The position numbers and the translations under genes were made by a program. The notes under the pieces were generated by a model. It searched no databases and was not told the DNA's origin. It saw nothing but the letters and a program-made list of their open reading frames with translations. Shown in pieces: positions 25,391-33,982 of a stretch of 64,000 bases of DNA. Numbering within the stretch: position 1 is the stretch's first letter; the number at the start of each line of letters is the position of its first letter. This DNA comes from Rhodococcus sp. 06-462-5 (lineage in GTDB: Bacteria > Actinomycetota > Actinomycetes > Mycobacteriales > Mycobacteriaceae). The stretch spans positions 370,338 to 434,337 of the forward strand of contig NZ_NOYD01000050.1 of assembly GCF_002258315.1 (NCBI RefSeq), written 5' to 3'.

Positions 25391-28300
25391 ATGTCTACCT
25401 CGAATCCGTCCGTTCAGCGTCGCGCTCTCGCCACACGTCTGGCCCAGGTCACCATCCGCGACGAGTACCGGCTGCGGCGGCGCCTGGACAAGGCCCGCAC
25501 CGACGACGCATTCGCCGCTCTCGACCGCGACATCACCCGCGCCGAAGTCGTGGTCGCCAACCGCCGGGCTGCGGTCCCCACCCTCGAATTTCCCGAGTCA
25601 CTTCCGGTCAGTCTTCGCAAGGACGACATCGCCGCGGCGATCGCCGAGCACCAGGTGGTGATCGTCGCAGGCGAGACCGGCTCCGGCAAGACCACTCAGA
25701 TCCCCAAGATCTGCCTCGAACTGGGACGCGGGATCCGGGGCTCGATCGGCCACACGCAGCCCCGTCGGCTCGCCGCGCGCACCGTGGCCGAACGCATCGC
25801 CGAGGAGGTGGGCGAACCACTGGGTGAATCCATCGGCTACAAGGTGAGATTCACCGATCAGTCCTCGGATTCGACCCTCGTCAAGCTGATGACCGACGGC
25901 ATCCTGCTGGCGGAGATCCAGCGAGACAGACTGCTCCGCCAGTACGACACCCTCATCATCGACGAGGCCCACGAGCGCAGCCTCAACATCGATTTCATCC
26001 TGGGCTATCTCGCGCAGCTCCTCCCCCGCAGACCCGACCTGAAGATCGTCATCACCTCGGCGACGATCGATCCCGAGCGGTTCGCGCAGCACTTCGCGCG
26101 GGACGGCGTGGCCGCGCCGATCATCGAGGTCTCCGGCCGCACGTTCCCGGTCGAAATGCGTTATCGGCCACTGACCGTCGACGCCGGGGAGACCACGATC
26201 GATCTCGACCCCGTCGACGCGACCTGCCAGGCCGTCGACGAGCTGATGGCCGAGGGCGACGGTGACATTCTGGTGTTCCTGTCCGGCGAACGTGAGATTC
26301 GCGACACCGCCGACGCCTTGAACGATCGAAATCTGCGCAACACCGAGATCGTTCCACTCTATGCGAGACTCTCTGCAGCCGAACAACATCGAGTGTTCTC
26401 CCCGCACTCGGGCAGGCGTGTGGTGCTCTCGACGAACGTTGCGGAAACATCACTGACGGTCCCCGGAATCCGCTACGTGGTGGACCCGGGCACGGCCCGA
26501 ATCTCGCGATACTCGTTGCGTACCAAGGTTCAACGCCTTCCCATCGAGCCGATCTCCCAGGCATCGGCGCGGCAGCGGGCCGGCCGCTGTGGTCGCGTCG
26601 CCGACGGCATCTGCATCCGGCTGTACTCGGAGGAGGATTTCGAGTCGCGTCCGCAGTTCACCGAGCCGGAGATTCTGCGTACCAACCTGGCGTCGGTGAT
26701 CCTGCAGATGACCGCACTGGGGCTGGGCAAGATCGACGCGTTCCCGTTCGTCGAACCGCCCGACCCTCGCAGCATCCGAGACGGAATCGGACTGCTAGAG
26801 GAGCTCGGGGCACTGAAGCCTGCCACCAAGGACGGCACTGCGGAGCTGACCCCCATCGGCCGGGAACTCTCGGCGCTTCCGGTCGATCCTCGGATGGCGC
26901 GAATGCTCGTCGAGGCCAACGGCAACGGCTCTCTTCGTGACGCCTTGGTGGTCGTGGCCGCCCTGTCGATCCAGGACGTTCGGGAGCGTCCCGCCGAGCA
27001 TCAGCAGGCGGCGGACGAGAAGCACGCGCGTTTCGCGGTGGAGAACTCCGACTTCCTCGCGTACGTCAAGCTGTGGACCTATCTGCGAGAACAGCGGAAC
27101 GAGTTGTCCTCCAACCAGTTCCGACGCATGTGCCGAACCGAGTTCCTGCACTACCTACGTATTCGCGAATGGCAGGATCTGCACGGTCAGCTGCGTCAGA
27201 TCACCCGTGGACTCGGGTGGACGGTGCCCGACGCCGACTCCACCGAGACCGCCCTGCATCAGTCGCTGCTGTCCGGACTGCTCTCGCACGTCGGGCTCAG
27301 GGAGGGCGACAAGCGCGAGTTCCTCGGCGCGCGCGGGGCTCACTTCGCGATCTTCCCCGGCTCGGGTCTGTTCAAGAAGCCCCCGCGTTGGGTCATGGCC
27401 GCCGAACTGGTCGAGACCGGACGCCTGTGGGGCCGGATGGCTGCTCGCATCGAGCCGGAGTGGGCCGAGCGGTTGGCACCACATTTGGTCAAGCGGACGT
27501 ATTCGGAACCGCACTGGTCCATCAAGCGGGAATCGGCGATGGCCTACGAACGGGTGACGCTGTACGGCATTCCGTTGGTGACGCAACGTCCGGTGAACTA
27601 TCACCGCATCGACGCCGAGGCATCCCGAGAGCTGTTCATCAGACATGCGCTGGTGGAGGGTGAATGGAAGACCCAGCACGCGTTCTTCCACAAGAACCGG
27701 GCTCTGCTCGACGACGTGGGTGAACTCGAACATCGCGCTCGGCGACGAGACATCGTGGTCGACGACGACGCTCTCTTCGACTTCTACGACGCGCGCATCG
27801 CCCCGGACGCGGTGTCGGCGAGGCACTTCGACACCTGGTGGAAGAAGGCCCGCAGACAGGACCCGCACCTACTCGACTTCACCACCGACACCGTCGTCAA
27901 CTCCGACGCGGCCTCGGTACTGACCGGGGCGTATCCCGACGCATGGCGACAGGGCGAGATCCAGTTCCCACTGACCTATCAGTTCGAGCCGGGCACCGCC
28001 GCCGACGGAGTCACCGCTCGTATTCCGATCGCGCTGCTCGCTCAGGTACAACCGGTGGGCTTCGACTGGCTGGTTCCGGGGATGCGCGGTGAGCTGGTGA
28101 CCGCGTTGATCAAGACACTGCCGAAGGCACTCCGCCGCAACGTCGTTCCGGCTCCCGACTTCGCGGCCGCGGCGTTGGCGGTCATGAAGCCGCGCGCGGA
28201 AACTCTGGTGACGGCCTTGGCACGTGAGCTGTCTCGAGCTGCACAGTGCCACATCACGGCGAAGGACTTCGATGTTGCAGCACTGCCGGAACACCTGAGG

Positions 28301-29287
28301 ATGACGTTCGCGGCCGTCGACCCGTCCGGAAAGGTGTTGGGCAGCAACAAGGATCTGACCGCTCTTCGGACGAGCCTGTCACGAGAGGTCGGCCGTCAGG
28401 TGGCCAGCGCGGCCGGCGACGCGGAGCGCGCGCCGTCTCTGGCCTGGACCTCCGGCACGCTGGGACGGTTGGAATCGACCGTCACCCGTGATGTGGGTGG
28501 GCAGAAGGTCACCGGCTACCCGGCACTGGTTCCCGAGGGACCCGGCGTCGCGGTGCGGGTCCTCAGCACCCCCGCCGAGGCCCGCGCAGCAATGCGCTCG
28601 GGAACCAGAACTCTGCTTCTGTCGACGGCCCCGAAGGGCACCAAGGCCTTGTTGGCCGGCCTACCGACCGCGGAACGTCTTGCACTGGGCCAGAATCCGT
28701 ACGGTGGAGTCGATGCACTACTCGAGGAATGCCGAGTACTTGCGGTGGAAGAGGCCATGGATGCGCACGGAGGACCGGTCCGGGATCCGGATGCGTTCGA
28801 GAAGCTGAGGGCACTCGTCAACGCGGAGGTTCCGCAGCGCACCGCCGCGGTGCTGGCCCTGGTTCGCCCTGTGCTGACCGCTGCGATGGCCGTGTCGGCC
28901 CAACTGCAATCGTCCTCCGGGGAGCCGGCCGAGGATGTTCGGGAACAGCTCGACGGCTTGATCTTTCGAGGGTTCGTCACCGAATTCGGTTCTCGGAGAC
29001 TCGCAGACCTGCCGCGCTACCTCGCCGCGGCGACCAAGCGCTTGGCGACGCTGCCGAGCAGTGCGGGCCGGGACGCGGCGGCGATGGACGTACTCGATCG
29101 GGTGTACGCGTCGTACGGGCGACTGTTGGATTCGCTGCCGGAGAGCAGAAAGAACAGTTCCGGGGTTCAGGAACTGTTCTGGATGATCGAGGAGTTGCGC
29201 GTCGGACTGTTCGCGCAGGGCATTCGCACGGCGTACCCGGTGTCGGAGAAGCGCATCGAGAAGGCGATCTCGGACCAGAGTCGCTGA
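25391..29287 (+). CDS. hrpA: ATP-dependent RNA helicase HrpA
   Basis: This 1298-residue DEAH-box helicase is full length for the family. Motif I GETGSGKTTQ (near residue 95) is followed by the DEAH box in IIDEAHERSLN, SATID, SGEREI, the STNVAETSLT motif and QRAGRCGR. The HA2 winged-helix and OB regions follow, then the long HrpA-specific C-terminal domain (DUF3418). It is thought to act in mRNA processing and in rescuing collided ribosomes. Only 12 bases separate its stop from that of convergent nrdR, and I see no terminator between them. Confidence 0.97.
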   Translation: MSTSNPSVQRRALATRLAQVTIRDEYRLRRRLDKARTDDAFAALDRDITRAEVVVANRRAAVPTLEFPESLPVSLRKDDIAAAIAEHQVVIVAGETGSGKTTQIPKICLELGRGIRGSIGHTQPRRLAARTVAERIAEEVGEPLGESIGYKVRFTDQSSDSTLVKLMTDGILLAEIQRDRLLRQYDTLIIDEAHERSLNIDFILGYLAQLLPRRPDLKIVITSATIDPERFAQHFARDGVAAPIIEVSGRTFPVEMRYRPLTVDAGETTIDLDPVDATCQAVDELMAEGDGDILVFLSGEREIRDTADALNDRNLRNTEIVPLYARLSAAEQHRVFSPHSGRRVVLSTNVAETSLTVPGIRYVVDPGTARISRYSLRTKVQRLPIEPISQASARQRAGRCGRVADGICIRLYSEEDFESRPQFTEPEILRTNLASVILQMTALGLGKIDAFPFVEPPDPRSIRDGIGLLEELGALKPATKDGTAELTPIGRELSALPVDPRMARMLVEANGNGSLRDALVVVAALSIQDVRERPAEHQQAADEKHARFAVENSDFLAYVKLWTYLREQRNELSSNQFRRMCRTEFLHYLRIREWQDLHGQLRQITRGLGWTVPDADSTETALHQSLLSGLLSHVGLREGDKREFLGARGAHFAIFPGSGLFKKPPRWVMAAELVETGRLWGRMAARIEPEWAERLAPHLVKRTYSEPHWSIKRESAMAYERVTLYGIPLVTQRPVNYHRIDAEASRELFIRHALVEGEWKTQHAFFHKNRALLDDVGELEHRARRRDIVVDDDALFDFYDARIAPDAVSARHFDTWWKKARRQDPHLLDFTTDTVVNSDAASVLTGAYPDAWRQGEIQFPLTYQFEPGTAADGVTARIPIALLAQVQPVGFDWLVPGMRGELVTALIKTLPKALRRNVVPAPDFAAAALAVMKPRAETLVTALARELSRAAQCHITAKDFDVAALPEHLRMTFAAVDPSGKVLGSNKDLTALRTSLSREVGRQVASAAGDAERAPSLAWTSGTLGRLESTVTRDVGGQKVTGYPALVPEGPGVAVRVLSTPAEARAAMRSGTRTLLLSTAPKGTKALLAGLPTAERLALGQNPYGGVDALLEECRVLAVEEAMDAHGGPVRDPDAFEKLRALVNAEVPQRTAAVLALVRPVLTAAMAVSAQLQSSSGEPAEDVREQLDGLIFRGFVTEFGSRRLADLPRYLAAATKRLATLPSSAGRDAAAMDVLDRVYASYGRLLDSLPESRKNSSGVQELFWMIEELRVGLFAQGIRTAYPVSEKRIEKAISDQSR

Positions 29288-29299
29288 CGGGCGCGACTG

Positions 29300-29764
29300 T
29301 CAGTCGATGTCCGCGGACTCGCGGTGCTTGCGCAGTTCGTGGATTTCTTTCTCGAAGTCCTCGGCGGAGCTGAACGAGCGGTAGACGGAAGCGAAGCGCA
29401 AGTACGCCACCTCGTCCAGATCGCGGAGTGGACCGAGAATGGCCAACCCCACTTCGTTGCTGGGGATCTCCGCGGATCCTGCCGCGCGGATGGCGTCCTC
29501 GACCTGCTGAGCCAAGAGATTCAACGCGTCGTTGTCGACGTCTCTGCCCTGGCAGGCGCGTCGGACTCCCTTGACGACCTTCTCTCGGCTGAACGGTTCG
29601 GTGACGCCACTGCGTTTCACGACGGCCAGCACTGCGGCCTCGACGGTGGTGAATCGGCGACCGCACTCCGGGCAGGAGCGACGCCGCCGGATTGCCTGCC
29701 CCTCGTCCATCTCACGCGAGTCGACCACGCGCGAGTCGGGATGCCTGCAGAACGGGCAATGCAT
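29300..29764 (-). CDS. nrdR: transcriptional repressor NrdR
   Basis: This 154-residue repressor controls ribonucleotide reductase genes and senses ATP/dATP. The N-terminal zinc ribbon has CPFC and CPEC pairs ([10 protein letters not shown] and [10 protein letters not shown]), followed by the ATP-cone domain ([21 protein letters not shown]). The ATG at 29764 has GGAGG upstream; an in-frame extension of 15 residues is rejected because the zinc ribbon must lie at the N-terminus. It is downstream of the lexA-divergent gene, the same order as Rv2718c-Rv2719c, and they may be cotranscribed. Confidence 0.97.
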   Translation of the reverse strand: MHCPFCRHPDSRVVDSREMDEGQAIRRRRSCPECGRRFTTVEAAVLAVVKRSGVTEPFSREKVVKGVRRACQGRDVDNDALNLLAQQVEDAIRAAGSAEIPSNEVGLAILGPLRDLDEVAYLRFASVYRSFSSAEDFEKEIHELRKHRESADID

Positions 29765-29864
29765 GAGGGATCCTCCGTCGTAGCCGATGCTCCGACGACG
29801 AGCACGCACATCGGGGCAGTCCGTCGAGGATACTCAGTCTTCTCGAACCCGATGGGGCCGGTGG

Positions 29865-30248
29865 TCATCTGCCGGGCATGTACTCGACGACAGCTCCGTC
29901 GTGCACCTCGACCACACCCGCCGGTTGTCCGCCGGCATCGGGGGCAACGGCCCGCAGGTTCGCGATGCCGATCAGCCCGCCTGCCATTACCAGGACCGCC
30001 AACACCGTCAGCACGATAGAGCGCATCCGAACCGGCTGGCTCGCGAAGTGCGCCGAGGTCGCGTCGAACTCCCGATCGGCCTCCTCGCGATCGGTGACGT
30101 CGGTCCACGACGGGTCGAGGACGGGCAGGCACGGGCCCGGTTGTGTGGCGAGGCCGTGCAATACCGGACGCGCCCGGCGACGACGCTCGACGACAGTGGA
30201 TCGGGCACGGACACCGGTGGCGGTGGGGCGATCGGTGATGATGGTCAT
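29865..30248 (-). CDS. LexA-divergent membrane protein at the chiZ/divS position
   Basis: This 127-residue protein has a basic N-terminus with an RRRRAR patch, one membrane segment (SIVLTVLAVLVMAGGLIGIA) and a short extracytoplasmic tail. It sits where mycobacteria have chiZ (Rv2719c) and corynebacteria have divS, both SOS-induced inhibitors of cell division. ChiZ carries a C-terminal LysM domain; here the protein stops about 30 residues after the membrane segment and has no LysM. The ATG at 30248 is chosen because the longer ORF would run across the operator. Two damage-type signals lie upstream. Its division role is inferred from position and regulation. Confidence 0.75.
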   Translation of the reverse strand: MTIITDRPTATGVRARSTVVERRRRARPVLHGLATQPGPCLPVLDPSWTDVTDREEADREFDATSAHFASQPVRMRSIVLTVLAVLVMAGGLIGIANLRAVAPDAGGQPAGVVEVHDGAVVEYMPGR

Positions 30249-30281
30249 CGGAACCTCGTCTTTGCTCGTTGGATCGATTGT

Positions 30282-30297
30282 TCGATCAGGCGTTCGA
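30282..30297. promoter_or_regulatory. LexA (SOS) box of the divS/chiZ-like gene
   Basis: TCGATC-AGGC-GTTCGA differs from the actinobacterial consensus TCGAAC-N4-GTTCGA at one base. It lies 34-49 bases before the ATG of the minus-strand gene, downstream of the RecA-NDp-like promoter, where a bound LexA would block transcription. Confidence 0.65.
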
Positions 30298-30313
30298 TGG
30301 ACGCTTGTTCGAA

Positions 30314-30336
30314 GTTCTATCACGAGCCTCCGACAA
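30314..30336 (-). promoter_or_regulatory. RecA-NDp-like (PafBC-type) promoter of the divS/chiZ-like gene
   Basis: TTGTCGGAG-N8-TAGAAC on the minus strand is close to the LexA-independent DNA-damage promoter motif TTGTCRGTG-N8-TANNNT, and has exactly the 8-base spacer also seen at recA in this window. Confidence 0.5.
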
Positions 30337-30360
30337 AGTCTGTAGAAAACGCGACACGAG

Positions 30361-30376
30361 TCGAACAGATGTTTGA
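30361..30376. promoter_or_regulatory. LexA (SOS) box of lexA
   Basis: TCGAAC-AGAT-GTTTGA has one mismatch to consensus and overlaps the lexA -35 region, consistent with autorepression. Confidence 0.8.
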
Positions 30377-30401
30377 TTCAACAGCTGATACACGCTAGAT
30401 T
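30373..30401 (+). promoter_or_regulatory. lexA promoter
   Basis: TTGATT (30373-30378) and TAGATT (30396-30401) are 17 bases apart. The SOS box covers the -35. The leader is about 95 bases long. Confidence 0.6.
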
Positions 30402-30503
30402 CGTGTCAGAAACCACACGCCACACGAGTCGACACCATCAACTCCAGTCCGCGCAGATCTACCCCGCAGACCGGATCCAGGACACCAGCAGGAGGCCGAC
30501 AGC

Positions 30504-31316
30504 ATGAAGGACGAGACCTCGACGAGGTCGACCACGCGTTCCACGACGACCGGTTCCAAGACGACCGGAGCCAGGGCCACCGCACCGAAGGCCGCAGCGG
30601 GCAAGCCGGCCGCGGAACCGACATCCAAGGCCATGGAAGTCGGCACCGACATCAGTGCTGGTCTGACCGAGCGGCAGCGGAAGGTACTCGAGGTCATTCG
30701 CGCTTCGGTCACCGAGCGCGGTTACCCACCGAGCATTCGGGAGATCGGTGACGCGGTCGGCCTGACGTCGACGTCGTCCGTTGCTCACCAACTCCGCACC
30801 CTCGAGCGCAAGGGCTTCCTCCGGCGCGACGCCAACCGCCCCCGCGCCGTCGACGTCCGCGGTCTCGACGAGGTGCAGGCCGATCAGGCTGCTGCTGCGG
30901 TCGACGGATCGCAGGCGTCCGAGGATCAGGATCGGTTGCCGACCCCGACGTTCGTGCCGGTGCTGGGCCGGATCGCCGCAGGCGGTCCGATTCTGGCCGA
31001 GGAGGCCGTCGAGGACGTCTTCCCGCTCCCCCGCGAGCTGGTGGGTCAGGGTTCGCTGTTCCTGCTCAAGGTGGTCGGCGAGTCGATGATCGACGCGGCC
31101 ATCTGCGACGGCGACTGGGTGGTGGTTCGTCAGCAGTCCGTGGCCGACAACGGCGACATCGTCGCTGCGATGATCGACGGCGAGGCCACCGTCAAGACCT
31201 TCAAGCGGTCCAAGGGCGAGGTGTGGCTGCTGCCGCACAACCCGCTGTTCGAGCCGATCCCGGGCAACAACGCCGCGATCCTCGGCAAGGTCGTCACCGT
31301 GATGCGCAAGCTGTAG
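30504..31316 (+). CDS. lexA: SOS repressor LexA
   Basis: This 270-residue repressor has a winged HTH ([23 protein letters not shown]), the Ala-Gly autocleavage site in GRIAAGGPI, the catalytic serine in VGESMID and the lysine in ATVKTFKR. RecA filaments trigger its self-cleavage. The first 45-50 residues are a Thr/Ala/Lys-rich extension longer than in E. coli; the ATG with AGGAGG upstream supports it, although an internal start at MEVGTD would also leave a complete repressor. It is divergent from the divS/chiZ-like gene and ends at a strong hairpin. Confidence 0.97.
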   Translation: MKDETSTRSTTRSTTTGSKTTGARATAPKAAAGKPAAEPTSKAMEVGTDISAGLTERQRKVLEVIRASVTERGYPPSIREIGDAVGLTSTSSVAHQLRTLERKGFLRRDANRPRAVDVRGLDEVQADQAAAAVDGSQASEDQDRLPTPTFVPVLGRIAAGGPILAEEAVEDVFPLPRELVGQGSLFLLKVVGESMIDAAICDGDWVVVRQQSVADNGDIVAAMIDGEATVKTFKRSKGEVWLLPHNPLFEPIPGNNAAILGKVVTVMRKL

Positions 31317-31336
31317 GAATCTTCACCGTAGTGACA

Positions 31337-31376
31337 CGCGAAGGGCCGCAGCACAGGAGTGCTGCGGCCCTTCGCG
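31337..31376. terminator. bidirectional hairpin terminator between lexA and the acyl-CoA dehydrogenase gene
   Basis: There is a perfect 18-base stem (31337-31354 with 31359-31376) and an AGGA loop. It lacks a long T-tract, as is common in actinobacteria, and serves two convergent genes. Confidence 0.85.
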
Positions 31377-31393
31377 TTCCTCGGATCAGCGGA

Positions 31394-32536
31394 TCACAGA
31401 TTCAATCCGCGGCCGATGATCTCCTTCATGATTTCGGTGGTGCCGCCGTAGATGGTCTGCACACGAGAGTCCATGTACGCCTTGGCGATCGGGTATTCCT
31501 TCATGTAGCCGTAGCCGCCGTGCAGCTGCAGGCACCGGTCGATCAGCTTGACCTGATTCTCGGTGGTCCACCACTTCGCCATGGCGGCTTCTTGCACGGT
31601 CAACTTGTCTGCGTTGAGCAGTTCGATGAACTTGTCCACCATGATGCGGGTGGCGGTGGTTTCGGTGGCCAATTCCGCCAACACGAATCGGGTGTTCTGG
31701 AACTTGCCGATCGACTTTCCGAAGGCCTTGCGGTCGCGGCAGTACTGAATCGTCATCTCGAGCGCGGATTCCATCGCGGCGGCCGCGACGACGGCGATCG
31801 ACAGGCGTTCCTGCGGCAGATTCTGCATGAGGTAGATGAAGCCCATGCCTTCCTCGCCCAGCAGGTTGGCGGCGGGCACGCGAACGTCGGTGAAGCTGAG
31901 CTCGGCGGTGTCCTGAGCCTTCATGCCGATCTTGTCGAGGTTGCGGCCTCGCTCGAATCCGGGCATGTCGCGTTCGACGACCAGCAGGCTGAAGCCCTGC
32001 GCGCCCTTCTCGGGGTCGGTGCAGGCCACGACGATGATCAGGTCGGCGTTGATTCCGTTGGTGATGAACGTCTTCGAGCCGTTGAGTACCCAGTCGTCAC
32101 CGTCACGGACGGCCTTGGTCTTGATGCCCTGCAGGTCGCTTCCGGTTCCCGGCTCGGTCATCGCGATCGCGGTGATCAGTTCGCCGGAGCAGAATCCGGG
32201 AAGCCAGCGCGCCTTCTGCTCGTCGTTCGCAAGATCGATCAGGTATGGCGCGACGACGTCGTTGTGCAGGGTGAAACCGATACCGCTGTATCCGCCGCGG
32301 GTGGTTTCCTCGGTGACGATGGCGTTGTAGCGGAAGTCCTTGACTCCGCCGCCGCCGAATTCCTCGGGCGCTGCCGTTCCGAGGAAGCCCTGCTTACCGG
32401 CCTCGACCCAGACGTCGCGATCGACGATGTTCTGCTCTTCCCACTTCGCGTGGTTCGGCGCTACGTGCTGATCGAGAAATTTCCGGTACGACTCCCGGAA
32501 CAGCTCGTGCTCGGGCTCGAAAAGTGTGCGTTCCAC
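31394..32536 (-). CDS. acyl-CoA dehydrogenase
   Basis: This 380-residue FAD-dependent acyl-CoA dehydrogenase contains the signature AMTEPGTGSDLQGIKTKA and the C-terminal LHGGYGYMKEYPIAKAYMDSR, where FAD and substrate contacts lie. The catalytic-base candidate is a glutamate near the C-terminus (in YGGTTEIMKEII). Length is normal. Substrate chain length cannot be read from sequence. The GTG at 32536 has AAGGAGA upstream. It is alone between lexA and the permease gene, with an imperfect inverted repeat in its promoter region. Confidence 0.93.
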   Translation of the reverse strand: MERTLFEPEHELFRESYRKFLDQHVAPNHAKWEEQNIVDRDVWVEAGKQGFLGTAAPEEFGGGGVKDFRYNAIVTEETTRGGYSGIGFTLHNDVVAPYLIDLANDEQKARWLPGFCSGELITAIAMTEPGTGSDLQGIKTKAVRDGDDWVLNGSKTFITNGINADLIIVVACTDPEKGAQGFSLLVVERDMPGFERGRNLDKIGMKAQDTAELSFTDVRVPAANLLGEEGMGFIYLMQNLPQERLSIAVVAAAAMESALEMTIQYCRDRKAFGKSIGKFQNTRFVLAELATETTATRIMVDKFIELLNADKLTVQEAAMAKWWTTENQVKLIDRCLQLHGGYGYMKEYPIAKAYMDSRVQTIYGGTTEIMKEIIGRGLNL

Positions 32537-32558
32537 GAATGTCTCCTTGTTCGGTGCA

Positions 32559-32605
32559 TACCGGCAGCGACCACGCGAAATCTCTACGGATCTCGGTCGC
32601 CGGTA
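32559..32605. promoter_or_regulatory. imperfect inverted repeat upstream of the acyl-CoA dehydrogenase
   Basis: TACCGGCAGCGACC (32559-32572) and GGTCGCCGGTA (32595-32605) are inverted and match except for a 3-base bulge. This could be an operator or a leader hairpin. Confidence 0.3.
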
Positions 32606-32688
32606 CGACTGACGTCACAGGGAAACACTACGTCCGCGGTGGCGAAGCGGTCGATGACCAAAACGCGCGCGATCCGTGACCGACCCCG

Positions 32689-33960
32689 CTAACGACCTCG
32701 TCTGCCTGTGCTTCTCGCGAGCGCCGAGACGATCGGGTAACCGAGAAGGATGCCCACCGAACCCCAGGCGATACCGCCGAGCTCGACCGACCCGACGGAC
32801 AGAGTCAGGTCACCGATTCCGGCGACCAGCGCCGCAGCAACGACCATGAGATTGACCGGATCGGTGAAGTCGACCTTCGCGTCGGTCCAGATGCGTACGC
32901 CGAGCAGCCCGATGAGGCCGTAGAGAACCAGGGTTGCGCCGCCGATGACCCCGTCGGGCACGGTGAAGATCAGGGCACCGAACTTGGGCGAGAATGCGAG
33001 CACCATCGCCGTGATCGATGCGACCCAGTACGCCGCGGTCGAGTACACGCGGGTGGCGGCCATGACACCGATGTTCTCTGCGTAGGTGGTGGTTCCCGAA
33101 CCGCCGCCGGCTCCGGCGAGTGTGGTCGCCAGCCCGTCGGCGATCAATGCGTCACCGGCCACGTCGTCGAGGTTCTTGCCGGTCATCGCGGCGACGGCTT
33201 TGACGTGCCCCACGTTCTCGGCGACGAGGACGATCACCACCGGCAGCGCCACGAGGATCACGGACAGCTCGAAGGAGGGACCGCGAAATTCGGGCAGACC
33301 GATCCAGCTCGCCGCGCTCAGTGCGTCGAGACGCGGTTGCGCGATGCCCCCGGTGACGGCGGCGAACACCCAACCCACGACGACACCGAGCAGAATTCCG
33401 AGTCGTCCGATCAGGCCCGGTCCGAGCGCCGTCGCCAGCAGAATCGCGATCAGGGTGACGGCTGCGATCAGCGGCTGTGCCTCGAACGACGTGGTGGCGG
33501 CCGGTGCCAGGTTCAGCCCGATGAGCACGACGACGGCACCGGTCACCACCGGCGGCATGGCCGCGTCGAGCACCCGTTGGCCCGCGAACTTCACCACGAA
33601 GCCGACGGCGGCCAGTACGACGCCGACACACAGGACAGCTCCGAGTTGGGCGGCGGGTCCGTTCGCTTGGGTGGCACCGAGCGGGGCCAGGAAAGCGAAG
33701 GACGAACCCAGGTAGCTGGGAACGCGCCCTCGGGTGATGACGAGGAACAGTGCCGTTCCTATGCCCGAGAACAGCAGCGTGGTCGATACCGGAAATCCGG
33801 TGATCGTCGGAACCAGCAGTGTCGCACCGAACATCGCGACGACGTGCTGCATTCCGATACCGATGGTGCGTGGCCACGTCAAGCGTTCGTCGGGCGAGAC
33901 CACCGCCCCGGCTTCGACGGTCTTTCCGTTTCCGTGCAGCGTCCAACCCAGAGTTCTCAT
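32689..33960 (-). CDS. uracil/xanthine permease (NCS2 family)
   Basis: This 423-residue protein is a nucleobase:cation symporter of the UraA/NCS2 family with about 14 membrane segments. GIGMQHVVAMFGATLLVP is the family start; the middle has LVAENVGHVKAVAAMTG with the conserved glutamate, then GGGSGTTTYAENIGVMAATRVYS. This pattern favours a uracil transporter over a purine one. The ATG at 33960 is preferred because TAGTGT at 33972-33977 looks like its -10 box and would be interrupted by the alternative GTG at 33975. It lies 22 bases downstream of ptsI on the same strand. Confidence 0.9.
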   Translation of the reverse strand: MRTLGWTLHGNGKTVEAGAVVSPDERLTWPRTIGIGMQHVVAMFGATLLVPTITGFPVSTTLLFSGIGTALFLVITRGRVPSYLGSSFAFLAPLGATQANGPAAQLGAVLCVGVVLAAVGFVVKFAGQRVLDAAMPPVVTGAVVVLIGLNLAPAATTSFEAQPLIAAVTLIAILLATALGPGLIGRLGILLGVVVGWVFAAVTGGIAQPRLDALSAASWIGLPEFRGPSFELSVILVALPVVIVLVAENVGHVKAVAAMTGKNLDDVAGDALIADGLATTLAGAGGGSGTTTYAENIGVMAATRVYSTAAYWVASITAMVLAFSPKFGALIFTVPDGVIGGATLVLYGLIGLLGVRIWTDAKVDFTDPVNLMVVAAALVAGIGDLTLSVGSVELGGIAWGSVGILLGYPIVSALARSTGRRGR

Positions 33961-33982
33961 GATGGAAGGCAACACTATTGGA

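Noticed and set aside
30403..30507. A 34-codon GTG frame in the lexA leader ending in ATGA overlap with lexA
   Set aside because: Its GTG lies only 1 base after the predicted lexA -10, so it would be upstream of the transcription start, and it has no ribosome binding site. The overlap is probably chance.
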